Of a DNA stretch of 35,553 bases, positions 23,346 to 32,414 are shown piece by piece. The notes below the pieces were generated by a model. It was not told the origin of the DNA, ran no database searches, and was given only the letters and a program-made list of their open reading frames with translations. Made by a program: the position numbers and the translations under genes. Source of the stretch: Planctomyces sp. (GTDB taxonomy: Bacteria; Planctomycetota; Planctomycetia; Planctomycetales; Planctomycetaceae); the NCBI GenBank assembly GCA_005791255.1, contig SXXK01000289.1, positions 1-35,553 on the forward strand, in the 5' to 3' direction. Position 1 is the first letter of the stretch; every line of letters starts with the position of its first letter.

Positions 23346-25469
23346 ATGGGGGCCGAGGAAGTCGTCAGTCATCGAATTCCGCGGACCTCCGAGTGGCTGC
23401 TGGCAATCTGTCTGGGTCTGCTGCTGCTGTGCTGGCAATGGACCGGGCTGCTGACCGGTGGTGGGTTGGTTGGTGGCGACACCTACCCGTACTTTTTTCC
23501 GCAAAAGCAACTGCTGTCTGAGGAATTTGCGGCCGGGCGGATTCCGCTGTGGCATGACCGCACCGCACTCGGTTATCCGCTGCTGGCGGAAAGTCAGGGC
23601 GGAATTTTTTATCCGCTGACGCAGGTGCTGTACCGCCTGTTGTCGGTCCACGCGGCCTGGCACGTCAGTCTTCTGCTGCACTACTGGGCCGCTTATGTGG
23701 CTGCATGGAGATATGCTCGCAGTCAGGGTTTGCGGCAGTGGTCAGCGCTGCTGGCGGCACTGGTGTTTGTCTACGGCTGGTTTCCTGCTCGATCATCGCT
23801 GGAGTGGAGCATCATCGGGGGTGTCTGGTTTCCGGTGTGTCTCTGGCAAACCACTCGGCTGCTGGAAAATCCAGGTCTGCGTCGACTGAGCCTGCTGGCT
23901 GCGGCCTTTGCCCTGCATCTGCTGGCCGGCCACTTTGCACTGGCGTTCATCACGCAGCTGACTTGTCTGGCGGTTCCAGTGTGCCATGTGCTGGTGGTGC
24001 CGTCACTGTCGGTGGCGGAGCGTTGGCGGGCAGCTCGCACTGGCCTCGGCTGGTGCAGCGTCGCATTGCTGACCGGCCTGCTGCTGTCCTCTGTCCAGTT
24101 GCTGCCGACGCTGGAGCTGCGGCGGGCCAGTCAGCGCGACGGGATTCGATCGGAGGCTGATCGCACGGTGGCCTTCAATCCTGCGTACGGGCACCTGCCG
24201 CCACTTTATGTGACGCAGCTGGCTGCTTCCTGGTGGTACTGGCATTCGCCTGAAGTGGTGCAATCGCGAGCCATGCTGAGGACGCCGGGTGCCTGCGGCG
24301 CTGATACCAACGCCGTGGAGGCTCATCTGTATCTTGGATTGCTGCCCCTCGGACTTTGTCTGCTGGCTTTGAACCGCCGGATTCGTCGGCAGCTGCCCGG
24401 ATCCGGCTGGAAGATCTGGCTGCTGCTGTCCGCCGCCGCTCTGATTTATGCGACCGGCTGGCTGGTACCGGTGCTGGGGCGTTTGCCGGGATTTGGATTC
24501 TTCATGGGCCCCGGACGTTATTCGATTGTCAGTCAGCTGGGGCTTGCGCTGCTGGCCGGACTGGTGCTGGATGTGATACTGCGGCGTCGCAGCGCGGTGC
24601 TGCGTGTGGGAGTTTCAGCAGCAGTGGCCGGGATCACGATGGTGGACCTGCAGTGGTCTGCACTGGCGGTCAGTGACGCCGTCGTCATTGCAAATCCCCC
24701 GCTGAAATCACTGCCGGACAGCTGGCTGGCTCAGACACTGCAGTCGGAGGATCGCCTGAGTCCAGTACGAGTGTTTGCGCCGGGGGCCAACATAGTGAAT
24801 TTGTGCGGTGTGAGCAGTGTGCCGCAGTATCTGGGACTGGGCCCGGCTGCCTATTTTCGAACAGAATTTCAGGCTGCATTTGCCATGGCCACCGATGCTG
24901 AGGATTACCCAGGTACAGCTCAGGCCGTGCAGCTTGATCGACTCGGTGTGACGCATCTGCTGACGACAGAACCGATCGCTCGACCTGCCGTCGGACTGCA
25001 GCTGCTGCGCTCTGCACCGGATGCCTTTCTGAATCGCGTCTGGGGGCGTGGTGTGGAGCCCTGTTTTCTGTATCGAATCAACGGCAGTGCCGGGCGACTG
25101 CAGTCTGAGCCTGCTGATGCGCTGCAGCAGGTTCGCTGGCTGCAGCGGCAGCCGGCACGGGTCGAATTTCAAGTGACCACGACAGCCGACTGTGTGCTGC
25201 GGCTGGCGGATCTGAGTTTCCCGGGCTGGTCGGTGCAGGTTCTGAATCAGGATGGCGTGTTGTTGAATGCCCCTGAGGCAAAGCCTGTCGAGGAAGACGA
25301 TTATCATCGCAGTGTCACTGTGCCGGCCGGGATTCACCGAGTGATCTGGACGTATGACTCCGGCAGCTTCCGACTGGGGCTGCTGTTGAGTGCAGGGACA
25401 CTGGCTGTACTGCTGGGATTGCTGCTGCGGGAGTCGCGGATGCGGGCGACTGTTAACGATCGCTCCTGA
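23346..25469 (+). CDS. YfhO-like polytopic membrane protein
   Basis: The 707-residue protein has about ten to twelve hydrophobic segments and the conserved first-loop pattern of YfhO/GT-C type membrane proteins: GGDTYPYFFPQKQLLSEEF, then GRIPLWHDRTALGYPLLAE and GGIFYPLTQVLY. The acidic residue in GGD is at the place of the presumed metal-binding aspartate of GT-C glycosyltransferases. After the membrane part, a soluble C-terminal domain (about 450-670; LADLSFPGWSVQVLNQDG) is followed by a last transmembrane helix. Relatives modify cell-wall polymers or lipids with sugars; the substrate here is unknown. GGAG lies 10 bases before the ATG. It is the last gene of the adk transcript and convergent with ychF. 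Confidence 0.8.
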   Translation: MGAEEVVSHRIPRTSEWLLAICLGLLLLCWQWTGLLTGGGLVGGDTYPYFFPQKQLLSEEFAAGRIPLWHDRTALGYPLLAESQGGIFYPLTQVLYRLLSVHAAWHVSLLLHYWAAYVAAWRYARSQGLRQWSALLAALVFVYGWFPARSSLEWSIIGGVWFPVCLWQTTRLLENPGLRRLSLLAAAFALHLLAGHFALAFITQLTCLAVPVCHVLVVPSLSVAERWRAARTGLGWCSVALLTGLLLSSVQLLPTLELRRASQRDGIRSEADRTVAFNPAYGHLPPLYVTQLAASWWYWHSPEVVQSRAMLRTPGACGADTNAVEAHLYLGLLPLGLCLLALNRRIRRQLPGSGWKIWLLLSAAALIYATGWLVPVLGRLPGFGFFMGPGRYSIVSQLGLALLAGLVLDVILRRRSAVLRVGVSAAVAGITMVDLQWSALAVSDAVVIANPPLKSLPDSWLAQTLQSEDRLSPVRVFAPGANIVNLCGVSSVPQYLGLGPAAYFRTEFQAAFAMATDAEDYPGTAQAVQLDRLGVTHLLTTEPIARPAVGLQLLRSAPDAFLNRVWGRGVEPCFLYRINGSAGRLQSEPADALQQVRWLQRQPARVEFQVTTTADCVLRLADLSFPGWSVQVLNQDGVLLNAPEAKPVEEDDYHRSVTVPAGIHRVIWTYDSGSFRLGLLLSAGTLAVLLGLLLRESRMRATVNDRS

Positions 25470-25797
25470 AAAGGGAGACGTGGCAGTGTGCAGTCTGGGG
25501 GGAATGATAAATCGGCCTGGGAAGTTGTCCCCCTGCGGGGGCGAGGGGAGGATTGGAGTTGCCAGTTGGTTTCCCTGGCGGCTTCGCGTGAGGGTTTGTC
25601 GGCTGCCTGTTTGCAGCGAACCTGTCGCTGTTGTTCATTTTCGTGCTGCCGCGGCTTTGCGTGGACCAGCGGCATCTGATCACCACGACCTCGCTGACAG
25701 GAAGTGGTGGGCGATGTTTTGTCCACGTGCCGGAATCGGTGTCTGATGCCGGTATCCGTTGTATCTGCAGGTCACGTGGGCGTTCTGAGAGATCAGT
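25470..25797. other. Convergent intergenic stretch with a small GC hairpin
   Basis: These 328 bases separate the YfhO-like gene and ychF, which converge. At 25529-25541 CCCCC-TGC-GGGGG forms a short hairpin followed by GCGAGGGGAGGATTG, a string found again at 32504-32518. An inverted CCACGTG/CACGTGG pair occurs at about 25728 and 25774. No coding ORF is credible. Confidence 0.45.
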
Positions 25798-26889
25798 TCA
25801 GGTATTGAACAGGAAGTGGCAGATGTCGCCGTCCTGCATCACGTATGCCTTCCCTTCAACTCGCAGCTTGCCGGCTGCCCGGATTTCCTTTTCCGATTTG
25901 TACGTTTCCAGATCTTCCAGTGAGTAGACTTCGCAGCGAATGAAACCTTTTTCGAAGTCGCTGTGAATGACTCCGGCGGCCTGCGGGGCAGTGGCACCGA
26001 CCGGAATCGTCCACGCCCGTACTTCCTTCTCACCCGCAGTGAAATAGCTCTGCAGGCCCAGTGTCTTGTAGGCCGCCCGCGCCAGAGGGCCAAGTCCTGG
26101 TTCCGTCAGACCCACCGACTGCAGCATCTCGTTGCGATCGGCTTCATCCAGTTCGGCCAGTTCAGCTTCCAGTTTGGCACAGATCGGCACCACATTGGCC
26201 CCGTTCGTGGTGGCGTACTGACGGACCTGCTGCACCAGCGTTCCCTGACCATCCAGGTCATCTTCTGCAACGTTGGCAACGAACAGCACCGGCTTGGCAG
26301 TCATCAGGCCAATGGCCCTGACGACGGCTTTTTCTTCGTCAGTGAAGCTGCAGGTTCGCAGCGGTTTGCCTTCGTTGACCCACGCCTGACACTTCTCCAT
26401 CACCGTGGCTCGCAGTTTGGCTTCCTTGTCACCACTTTTGGCGGATCGCTGTGCTTTGGGCAGCGAGTTTTCAAGGGTCTGCATGTCGGCCAGCAACAGT
26501 TCAGTTTCAATCGTCTCAATGTCCGAAAGCGGATTTACTCCACCACCGACATGAGTGATGTCGTCGTCCACGAAGCAGCGAACCACCTGCATGATGGCGT
26601 CCACTTCGCGGATGTGACTGAGGAATTTATTGCCCAGACCCTCACCTTCACTGGCACCTTTGACGATCCCGGCAATGTCCACCAGTTTCAGAGCGGCCGG
26701 AATGACTTTCTGCGGCGGAATGTACTTCGTGATTCGGTGCAGTCGCTGGTCCGGAACGCTGACGATCCCCTCGTTCGGCTCAATCGTGCAGAACGGGTAG
26801 TTGGCGCTTTGAGCAGCAGTGGAGCAGGTCAGAGCGTTGAACAGGGTGCTTTTGCCGACATTCGGCAGGCCGACAATTCCGGCTTCCAT
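25798..26889 (-). CDS. ychF: YchF/OLA1 family ribosome-binding ATPase
   Basis: The 363-residue protein matches YchF over its full usual length. It has [17 protein letters not shown] (P-loop, residues 4-20), [12 protein letters not shown] (switch region), [20 protein letters not shown] (G3) and the C-terminal TGS domain ending [13 protein letters not shown]...[15 protein letters not shown]. It is a universally conserved P-loop NTPase that hydrolyses ATP and binds the ribosome. It stands alone, facing the adk transcript. The ATG at 26889 is the only sensible start. Confidence 0.97.
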   Translation of the reverse strand: MEAGIVGLPNVGKSTLFNALTCSTAAQSANYPFCTIEPNEGIVSVPDQRLHRITKYIPPQKVIPAALKLVDIAGIVKGASEGEGLGNKFLSHIREVDAIMQVVRCFVDDDITHVGGGVNPLSDIETIETELLLADMQTLENSLPKAQRSAKSGDKEAKLRATVMEKCQAWVNEGKPLRTCSFTDEEKAVVRAIGLMTAKPVLFVANVAEDDLDGQGTLVQQVRQYATTNGANVVPICAKLEAELAELDEADRNEMLQSVGLTEPGLGPLARAAYKTLGLQSYFTAGEKEVRAWTIPVGATAPQAAGVIHSDFEKGFIRCEVYSLEDLETYKSEKEIRAAGKLRVEGKAYVMQDGDICHFLFNT

Positions 26890-26951
26890 GAATCAGGTTC
26901 CAGCTGAGCAGAGGTAACAGAGGCCTCGAAAGGTCCGAGGCGCGGCGGGGG

Positions 26952-26960
26952 AGTGTAGCA
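26952..26960 (-). promoter_or_regulatory. Candidate extended -10 promoter for ychF
   Basis: On the minus strand TGCTACACT fits an extended -10 (TGnTAnAnT) about 60 bases upstream of the ychF ATG. The -35 region is not convincing. Confidence 0.35.
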
Positions 26961-27106
26961 GATTTTCGGGGCGTCGCAGGCCAGAAATTCCGCGGATTTT
27001 CGTCGTTGCCGGTTCAGAAAATGCCTGCCGACCGTGAGCAGCTCAGTGGAAACTGGTCTTGTCGATCGGCAGAAATTGCTGGTAGTCTGCCGACAGGAGA
27101 CAGTTT

Positions 27107-27466
27107 GTGAGGATCAGCCACCTTGAAAATTCTGAAGTCCCCCGGCTGTGCAGCGCGGTTTGGCGCGTCACGGCTGTGGTCGCCGTGTGTCTGGGCTGTG
27201 GCGGCTGCCTGAACCCCAATTTTGCTCGTCTGCCGCAGTGTCTGGCTGCTCAGCCCTCCCAGGAAACTCGCGCCTGGGAACACCACTACCCGTTTTCCGA
27301 ACCGGATCTTGGGCCTGCGTCAGAATCTGTTCCGCGGGGATTTGACCGGCCGCGTTCGGGGCCGCGTCGAGCGGCCGAGCAGCGGGTGTTTCAGGGACTG
27401 CCCGCCGGCCCGGAAGCCCAGCCGGCCGGCCCGGAAGCACGCAGCTACAGCCGTTCGGTCAACTGA
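27107..27466 (+). CDS. Small lipoprotein-like protein
   Basis: The 119-residue ORF starts with GTG preceded by AGGAG at 7-base spacing, which decides the start. A hydrophobic stretch ends in CLGCGGCLNPN, a cysteine-rich lipoprotein-like cleavage region. The mature part has the pattern HHYPFSEPDLGPASESVPRG, which I have seen in short planctomycete envelope proteins, followed by an arginine-rich segment and a tandem PAGPEA(Q/R) repeat. No enzymatic motif is present. It lies alone between ychF (divergent) and a repeat-rich gap before the cytochrome/DUF1553 gene. Function unknown. Confidence 0.6.
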   Translation: MRISHLENSEVPRLCSAVWRVTAVVAVCLGCGGCLNPNFARLPQCLAAQPSQETRAWEHHYPFSEPDLGPASESVPRGFDRPRSGPRRAAEQRVFQGLPAGPEAQPAGPEARSYSRSVN

Positions 27467-27477
27467 AAAAAGTTGAC
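27458..27477 (+). terminator. Hairpin overlapping the stop of the small lipoprotein gene
   Basis: GTCAACT, a GAAAAA loop and AGTTGAC form a perfect 7-bp stem that includes the stop codon. It is AT-rich and only TTA follows, so it is a weak terminator candidate. Confidence 0.3.
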
Positions 27478-27507
27478 TTATGTGCGGAGGTTGCCCGCCT
27501 GCGGTTT

Positions 27508-27540
27508 TGAACCACGAATGAACACGAATGGACACGAATT
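27508..27540 (+). repeat. CACGAATGG repeat, copy 1
   Basis: AACCACGAATGAACACGAATGGACACGAATT: the 10-base unit (A)CACGAATGR occurs three times. Further copies lie at 27605-27645 and 32320-32339. The repeat gives long spurious ORFs (RVHSW, CPFV) in the track. Confidence 0.7.
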
Positions 27541-27544
27541 CATG

Positions 27545-27577
27545 TAGCTCGGGCTTTCCAGCCCGAGATTTGTCCTG
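27545..27577 (+). repeat. CTCGGGCT/AGCCCGAG palindromic repeat, copy 1
   Basis: GTAGCTCGGGCT-TTCC-AGCCCGAG is a hairpin with an 8-bp perfect stem (27548-27567), followed by ATTTGTCCTGA. Copies occur at 32378-32410 (loop TT) and, imperfect, at 34912-34937, each followed by a TGTCCT string. It lies in the gap between two co-directional genes. Confidence 0.7.
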
Positions 27578-27604
27578 AAGAGGCTTCGCGAGGGGTGTTT
27601 TTTG

Positions 27605-27645
27605 AACCACGAATGGACACGAATGGGCACGAATGGGCACGAATG
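27605..27645 (+). repeat. CACGAATGG repeat, copy 2
   Basis: AACCACGAATGGACACGAATGG and two more GGCACGAATG units follow GCGAGGGGTGTTTTTTG. The same leader, GCGAGGGGTGT, comes before copy 3 at 32320, so the two share a composite module. A degenerate CTCG-type palindrome (GTAGCTCGTGCTTTGGCTCGAG) follows at about 27660-27681. Confidence 0.7.
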
Positions 27646-27806
27646 CGGGGTTGTTTTGCGTAGCTCGTGCTTTGGCTCGAGATCTGCCCGGGCGCGTGCC
27701 GCGGTGCACCCTTCACTGATGCGGGCTGCGGGTTGTGCGTGATTGCTGCCGGGTGCCACCACCGTCTGCACAAATCGGCCGTCACCGTTTTTCCGCGGAC
27801 GCTGTG

Positions 27807-27835
27807 CTGACATGCCCTGTGCAACGCGGTATACT
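27807..27835 (+). promoter_or_regulatory. Sigma70-like promoter of the PSCyt1/DUF1501 operon
   Basis: CTGACA (27807-27812) and TATACT (27830-27835) are separated by exactly 17 bases; each differs from consensus at one position. The expected transcription start is near 27842, about 55 bases before the ATG at 27898. It is the clearest promoter in the window. Confidence 0.6.
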
Positions 27836-27897
27836 GGCCTCCCCTCCCCGCGAACGTTCGCCGTTCGCGTCGCCACCGCTGTTTCAGGATTCTGCTC

Positions 27898-30861
27898 ATG
27901 ATCGGTTCGCTGCTCCGAACAGTCATACTGATGTCAGCCGGTGTTTGGTTCATGGCCGGCATGTCCGTCTGCTGCGGGCAGCAGCAGGCGGCCGGTGAGG
28001 AATTCTTTGAACAGCGAATTCGCCCGATTCTGGTGCAGCGTTGCGAAGGCTGTCATTCCCGCACTGCCGGGAAAGCCGGCGGTGGTTTACTGCTGGATCA
28101 CCGCGAGGGCTGGTCAAAGGGCGGCGACAGCGGTACGGCAATCATTCCGGGTCAGCCGGATGCCAGTCTGTTGATTCAGGCGGTGCGCTACGCTGAAGAC
28201 GGCCCACAGATGCCGCCGCAAAGCAAAGGGGGCAAACTTCCGGATGCAGAGATTCGACTGCTGGAGGAATGGGTTCGCACCGGGGCTGTGGATCCGCGTG
28301 TTCCGTCAGCGCAGCTGGGCGGAATGTCTCCCGAGCAGGCTCGGACGTGGTGGGCCTTCCAGCCACTGCCCCTGCTGCATGCGCGGCTGCAGCCGGCCGA
28401 TCTTGATCGCGCCCTGCAGCGTCTTTGGCAGCAACAGGGGCTCAGTCCGGCTCCCCCCGCAGATGCTCGCACCCTGCTTCGCAGACTGCATTATGACCTC
28501 ACCGGGCTGGCTCCGGCCATGCACGATGTTGATGCCTTTGCAGCTGAGCCTTCAGCGGCTGCATGGCAGGCGCAGATCGAGCGACTGCTGCAGTCGCCGC
28601 AATATGGCGTGCACTGGGGCCGGCACTGGCTGGATGTGGTACGGTATGCCGACACCGCCGGTGAAAACACCGACCGTCCGCTGCCGCATGCCTGGCGTTA
28701 TCGCAACTGGGTGATGCAGTCCCTGAATGCAGATCTGCCATTCGATCAGTTTGCTCGGCTGCAACTGGCGGGTGACCTGCTGCCGGAAGGGCCTGGCCAG
28801 TCGAGGGCAGACGGCATTGTGGCCACCGGTTATCTTGCGATTGCCCGTCGATTCGGCCATGACATCGACAAGGACATCCATCTGATGTATGAGGATGTCA
28901 TTGACAATCTGGGCAAGAATTTTCTGGGACTGACGCTGGGGTGTGCTCGTTGCCATGATCACAAGTACGATCCGATCACGGCGGAAGACTATTACGCGTT
29001 GTATGGAGTGTTTGACAGTACGAAGTTTTCTTTTCCGGGGTGCGAGCCGAAGGGGCAGCCGAAAGATCTGGTGCCGCTGGCCGACGCCGCAGTCGTGGCT
29101 CAGGCGCAGCAGGATTACCAGCAGCGTCTGGCGGCGTTTGAGCAGCGGCAGCAGCAGCGGGATGCTGGTCGGCTGGCTGTCAGACAACTGGCTGCAGCCA
29201 GTCATCGAATTCTGGCGGGTGCAGCGGTGGGTGAAGGTCAGACGGTGACTTTGCAGACTGCTGTTCCGCAGGGTCAGCCGGGGGGCCTGGAATCACTGTT
29301 GCTGAAGCGTGGTGAGGTGCTGCAGCTGGCGATTCTGCCGAACGGCAATTACGGTGCTGATACGACTCGAGTGCAGCTGGAGATTCGGCGTACGTCCGGT
29401 TCGCAGCCGGCGACATGGTCCTTGCAGGATCTGATCGACGGCTTCGCGCAGGGGGGGCCGCTGCGTCAGCAGCGGGATGCGGCGTGGTGTTTTCTGGAGG
29501 TTACCGATGGTCCGCAGTTTTTGACGGATGGCAAACCGGCGGTTGAGGGGCGGCAGGAGCTGAGTGCGTGGGCCCGGGGTGACAACCCGGCGGTATTCGT
29601 GAATCAGGCGAACCAGCAGGTCGACGTATGGACTCGCCTGCCTGCCCGGACCGTATTTGTGCACCCCGGTCCTGATCGGCCAGTGGCGATTGCGTGGGTG
29701 TGCCCGGAGGACGGATTGTATCAGGTGCAGGGCCTCGTTGAGGATGCTCATCCGGCCGCGCTGGACGGCGTCAGTTTTCGATTTGAGCATTTTGCGAATC
29801 CGGAAATTGGAACGGCCCTTGTCGCTTTGGGGCAGGCTGTTGCGGTGCCTGCTGAGCCCCGTCCGTCTCCGCCGGTATTCCCCGTGGCTTATGCTGTATT
29901 TGAGTCGTCAGGGAAGAACGCCCGCGTGCATTTGCGGGGTGATCCGGAGCAGCCGGGAGCCGAAGTTCCGCGGCGCTGGCTGACAACATTTGGTGGCGGG
30001 CTGCTGACTGATGCCGCGGGTGGCAGTGGTCGGGTGCAGCTGGCTGAGGCTGTGGTGCGTCAGCCGCTGTTTGCGCGAGTGATCGTCAATCGCGTGTGGC
30101 AGTGGCACTTTGGTCGAGGTCTGGTGGCTTCGGCGAATGACTTCGGTTCCCGTGGTGCAGCGCCTCTGGATGTGCAGTTGCTGGACCTGCTGGCTGCGGA
30201 CTTTGTGGCGGGTGGCTATCGTCTGAAGGATCTGCACCGACTGATACTCAGCACCGACGCGTGGCGGCTGAGTTTGCGGACTGCGGGTGCTGCTGACCTG
30301 CGGGATTCTGAGAATCAGTATCAGGCGCGGTTCAGTCGTCGTCGACTGACGGCGGAGGAGCTGCGTGATGCAGTGCTGGCGGCATCGGGCGGGCTGAATC
30401 CGGATGTGCCTGAGGGGCATCCGTTTCCGCCGGAATCGACGTGGACATTTTCGCAGCATGCTCCGTTTAACGCGGTGTATGACAGTCCGCATCGCAGTGC
30501 CTTTCTGATGGTGCAGCGACAGCGGCGGCATCCGTATCTGGCGTTGTTCGACGGTGCAGACCCGAATTCCAGCACGGCGCAGCGACAGTCCACCACCGTA
30601 CCGACTCAGGCCCTGTACTTTCTGAACGACGCCTTCTTTCATCAGCAGGCCCAGCGGATAGCGGAGCGAGCGGAGTTGTCGGGGGATGATGGTGTGGCGG
30701 TGCAGCAGTTGTACCAGTTGCTGCTGCAGCGGCGACCGGAAGCAGACGAACAGGCGCTCGCGGTGGAATTTCTGGCGGGGTATCCGGGGACGGTGGCGGA
30801 GCGTCGAGCGGCGTGGGTGCGGGTACTGATGTCAGCCAGCGAATTTTCGTTTGTGGACTGA
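27898..30861 (+). CDS. Planctomycete cytochrome c / DUF1549 / DUF1553 protein
   Basis: The 987-residue protein has a signal peptide followed by the planctomycete-type cytochrome c domain with haem motif CEGCH and the typical GGGLLLDHREGWSKGGDSG and MPPQSKGGKL segments (residues 30-140). A DUF1549 domain comes next (RRLHYDLTGLAPAMHDVDAF; GRHWLDVVRYADT), then a central jelly-roll-like region, and a DUF1553 domain (PLFARVIVNRVWQWHFGRGL; RLTAEELRDAVLAASGG). It is an exported protein, and members are massively duplicated in planctomycetes next to DUF1501 genes. The biochemical role is not settled; a redox or degradation function is suggested by the haem. The DUF1501 gene starts 21 bases downstream, forming a two-gene operon. 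Confidence 0.95.
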   Translation: MIGSLLRTVILMSAGVWFMAGMSVCCGQQQAAGEEFFEQRIRPILVQRCEGCHSRTAGKAGGGLLLDHREGWSKGGDSGTAIIPGQPDASLLIQAVRYAEDGPQMPPQSKGGKLPDAEIRLLEEWVRTGAVDPRVPSAQLGGMSPEQARTWWAFQPLPLLHARLQPADLDRALQRLWQQQGLSPAPPADARTLLRRLHYDLTGLAPAMHDVDAFAAEPSAAAWQAQIERLLQSPQYGVHWGRHWLDVVRYADTAGENTDRPLPHAWRYRNWVMQSLNADLPFDQFARLQLAGDLLPEGPGQSRADGIVATGYLAIARRFGHDIDKDIHLMYEDVIDNLGKNFLGLTLGCARCHDHKYDPITAEDYYALYGVFDSTKFSFPGCEPKGQPKDLVPLADAAVVAQAQQDYQQRLAAFEQRQQQRDAGRLAVRQLAAASHRILAGAAVGEGQTVTLQTAVPQGQPGGLESLLLKRGEVLQLAILPNGNYGADTTRVQLEIRRTSGSQPATWSLQDLIDGFAQGGPLRQQRDAAWCFLEVTDGPQFLTDGKPAVEGRQELSAWARGDNPAVFVNQANQQVDVWTRLPARTVFVHPGPDRPVAIAWVCPEDGLYQVQGLVEDAHPAALDGVSFRFEHFANPEIGTALVALGQAVAVPAEPRPSPPVFPVAYAVFESSGKNARVHLRGDPEQPGAEVPRRWLTTFGGGLLTDAAGGSGRVQLAEAVVRQPLFARVIVNRVWQWHFGRGLVASANDFGSRGAAPLDVQLLDLLAADFVAGGYRLKDLHRLILSTDAWRLSLRTAGAADLRDSENQYQARFSRRRLTAEELRDAVLAASGGLNPDVPEGHPFPPESTWTFSQHAPFNAVYDSPHRSAFLMVQRQRRHPYLALFDGADPNSSTAQRQSTTVPTQALYFLNDAFFHQQAQRIAERAELSGDDGVAVQQLYQLLLQRRPEADEQALAVEFLAGYPGTVAERRAAWVRVLMSASEFSFVD

Positions 30862-30882
30862 GGCAATGCGGAGGGTGGCGTT

Positions 30883-32277
30883 ATGACGGACTCGTGGAAT
30901 TTGCATCGTCGCGGTTTTGTGCGATCGGCGTCTGCCGGGTCCCTGCTGTTTTCCGGCGTCGTGAAACAGTTGCTGGCGGATTCCGGCGACCCCCTCGTGG
31001 CTCGTGAGGCTCCTTTTCCGGTGCGAGCGAAGCGGGTGATCTTTTTGTTTATGACCGGAGGTGTTTCGCATGTTGACACCTTTGACCCGAAGCCGGCACT
31101 GACGCGGGATCATGGCAAGGAGATTCAGGCGGATCATCCTGAGATTAAGGACCGGCCGGGCTATGAGCGGATTTTTCTGAAGCGTCCGCAGTGGCGTTTC
31201 CGGCCTCACGGGCAGTGCGGAACGGAAGTGAGCGAGTTGTTTCCGGAGGTGGCGGGGTGTGTTGATGACATTGCTGTGATTCGCTCGATGCACACGTCGC
31301 ATTCGAATCATTACAACGCCACGCTGGGCATGCACACGGGGTCATTCGCGTTTTCACGCCCCAGTATTGGCAGTTGGATGAGTTATGGGTTGGGGACAGA
31401 GAACCGCAATTTACCCGGATTCGTGGTGATTGCTCCGCAGCAGACCTACGCCGGGACTCAGGTGTACTCCAGCGACTTTCTGCCGGCCAGTCATCAGGGG
31501 ACGCTGGTGGTGCCCGGTGCGGAGCCGATAGCAAATGTGCGTCCTCGGGTTCCGCGGGACCGTCAGCAGCTGGAACTGGCGGCCTTGCGGCGGCTGAATG
31601 AGCGGCATTTGCAGCAGCGACCGGCGGATGCGGCTCTGACATCCCGGCTGCGTTCATTTGAGACGGCGGCGGGCATGCAGCTGGCGGTTCCGGATGCTTT
31701 TGATTTTTCCGGTGAAACGGAGGGAACTCTGTCGTTGTACGGACTGCAGCCGGGGCAGACCAGCGGGTTTGGCTGGCAGTGTCTGGCAGCGCGTCGGCTG
31801 GTGGAGCGTGGCGTGCGGTTTGTGGAGCTGATTGACACCGGCTCGTCCGGCAACTGGGATGCTCACGGCGACATGCTGTCGCATGTTCCGTTGGCGCGGA
31901 ACGTGGATCGTCCGATTGCAGGTCTGCTGAAGGATCTGAAGCAGCGTGGCATGCTTGAGGAGACCCTCGTCGTGTGGACGACGGAGTTTGGGCGGACTCC
32001 GTTCAACAACACCGCGGATGCGCCTGGGCGTGAGCATCATCCGTGGGCCTTCAGTTCATGGCTGGCTGGCGGCGGTGTGAAGGCGGGGATCACGTGGGGT
32101 GAGACGGACGAGCATGGCTTGCGAGCCAGCGTGAACCGGGTGCATGTGCATGATTTTCACGCCACGATTTTGCGGCTGATGGGATTTGATCATGAGCAGC
32201 TGACCTATCGCCATGCAGGTCGGGATTACCGGCTGACGGACGTGCATGGTCAGGTGGTGCAGGAGCTGCTGGCATAG
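30883..32277 (+). CDS. DUF1501 protein, Tat-like export signal
   Basis: The 464-residue protein opens with RRGFVRSASAGSLLFSG, a twin-arginine type signal. The body is a DUF1501 (sulfatase/alkaline-phosphatase superfamily-like) domain: VIFLFMTGGVSHVDTFDPKP, RSMHTSHSNHYNATLGMHTG, RGVRFVELIDTGSSGNWDAH and VVWTTEFGRTPFNNTADAPG, then GREHHPWAFSSWLAGGGVK. The full-length form and conserved histidine and aspartate residues are present. GGAGG lies 8 bases before the ATG. It is always paired with a DUF1553 gene in this phylum, as here, suggesting the two products work together in the periplasm. The substrate is unknown. Confidence 0.95.
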   Translation: MTDSWNLHRRGFVRSASAGSLLFSGVVKQLLADSGDPLVAREAPFPVRAKRVIFLFMTGGVSHVDTFDPKPALTRDHGKEIQADHPEIKDRPGYERIFLKRPQWRFRPHGQCGTEVSELFPEVAGCVDDIAVIRSMHTSHSNHYNATLGMHTGSFAFSRPSIGSWMSYGLGTENRNLPGFVVIAPQQTYAGTQVYSSDFLPASHQGTLVVPGAEPIANVRPRVPRDRQQLELAALRRLNERHLQQRPADAALTSRLRSFETAAGMQLAVPDAFDFSGETEGTLSLYGLQPGQTSGFGWQCLAARRLVERGVRFVELIDTGSSGNWDAHGDMLSHVPLARNVDRPIAGLLKDLKQRGMLEETLVVWTTEFGRTPFNNTADAPGREHHPWAFSSWLAGGGVKAGITWGETDEHGLRASVNRVHVHDFHATILRLMGFDHEQLTYRHAGRDYRLTDVHGQVVQELLA

Positions 32278-32302
32278 CCGCATGGAGCTGCGGGGGCAAC
32301 GC

Positions 32303-32339
32303 GAGGGGTGTGGTTCTGAACCACGAATGGATACGAATG
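32303..32339 (+). repeat. CACGAATGG repeat, copy 3
   Basis: GCGAGGGGTGTGGTTCTG leads into AACCACGAATGGATACGAATG. Its leader matches the one at 27588-27604, so this is a composite module of at least 35 bases shared between sites 4.7 kb apart. Confidence 0.65.
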
Positions 32340-32377
32340 CAGGTGGCTCGGGATTGGCGGGCGCGGGGCATTATTCG

Positions 32378-32414
32378 TAGCTCGGGCTTTAGCCCGAGTT
32401 CTGTCCTGAGGGAT
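32378..32414 (+). repeat. CTCGGGCT/AGCCCGAG palindromic repeat, copy 2
   Basis: GTAGCTCGGGCT-TT-AGCCCGAG (stem 32381-32398) is followed by TTCTGTCCTGAGGG. It lies between convergent genes and could act as a transcription end point, but no U-tract is present. Confidence 0.7.

Noticed and set aside
25963-26907. 314-codon plus-strand ORF opposite ychF
   Set aside because: The minus-strand frame is full-length YchF; the plus ORF is its shadow.
27600-27650. Possible CRISPR array
   Set aside because: The repeat unit is about 10 bases, tandem without spacers, and no cas gene is present.
27320-27962. Minus-strand ORFs with RVHSWF/CPFV repeats
   Set aside because: They are translations of the CACGAATGG intergenic repeat, a frequent source of false genes.
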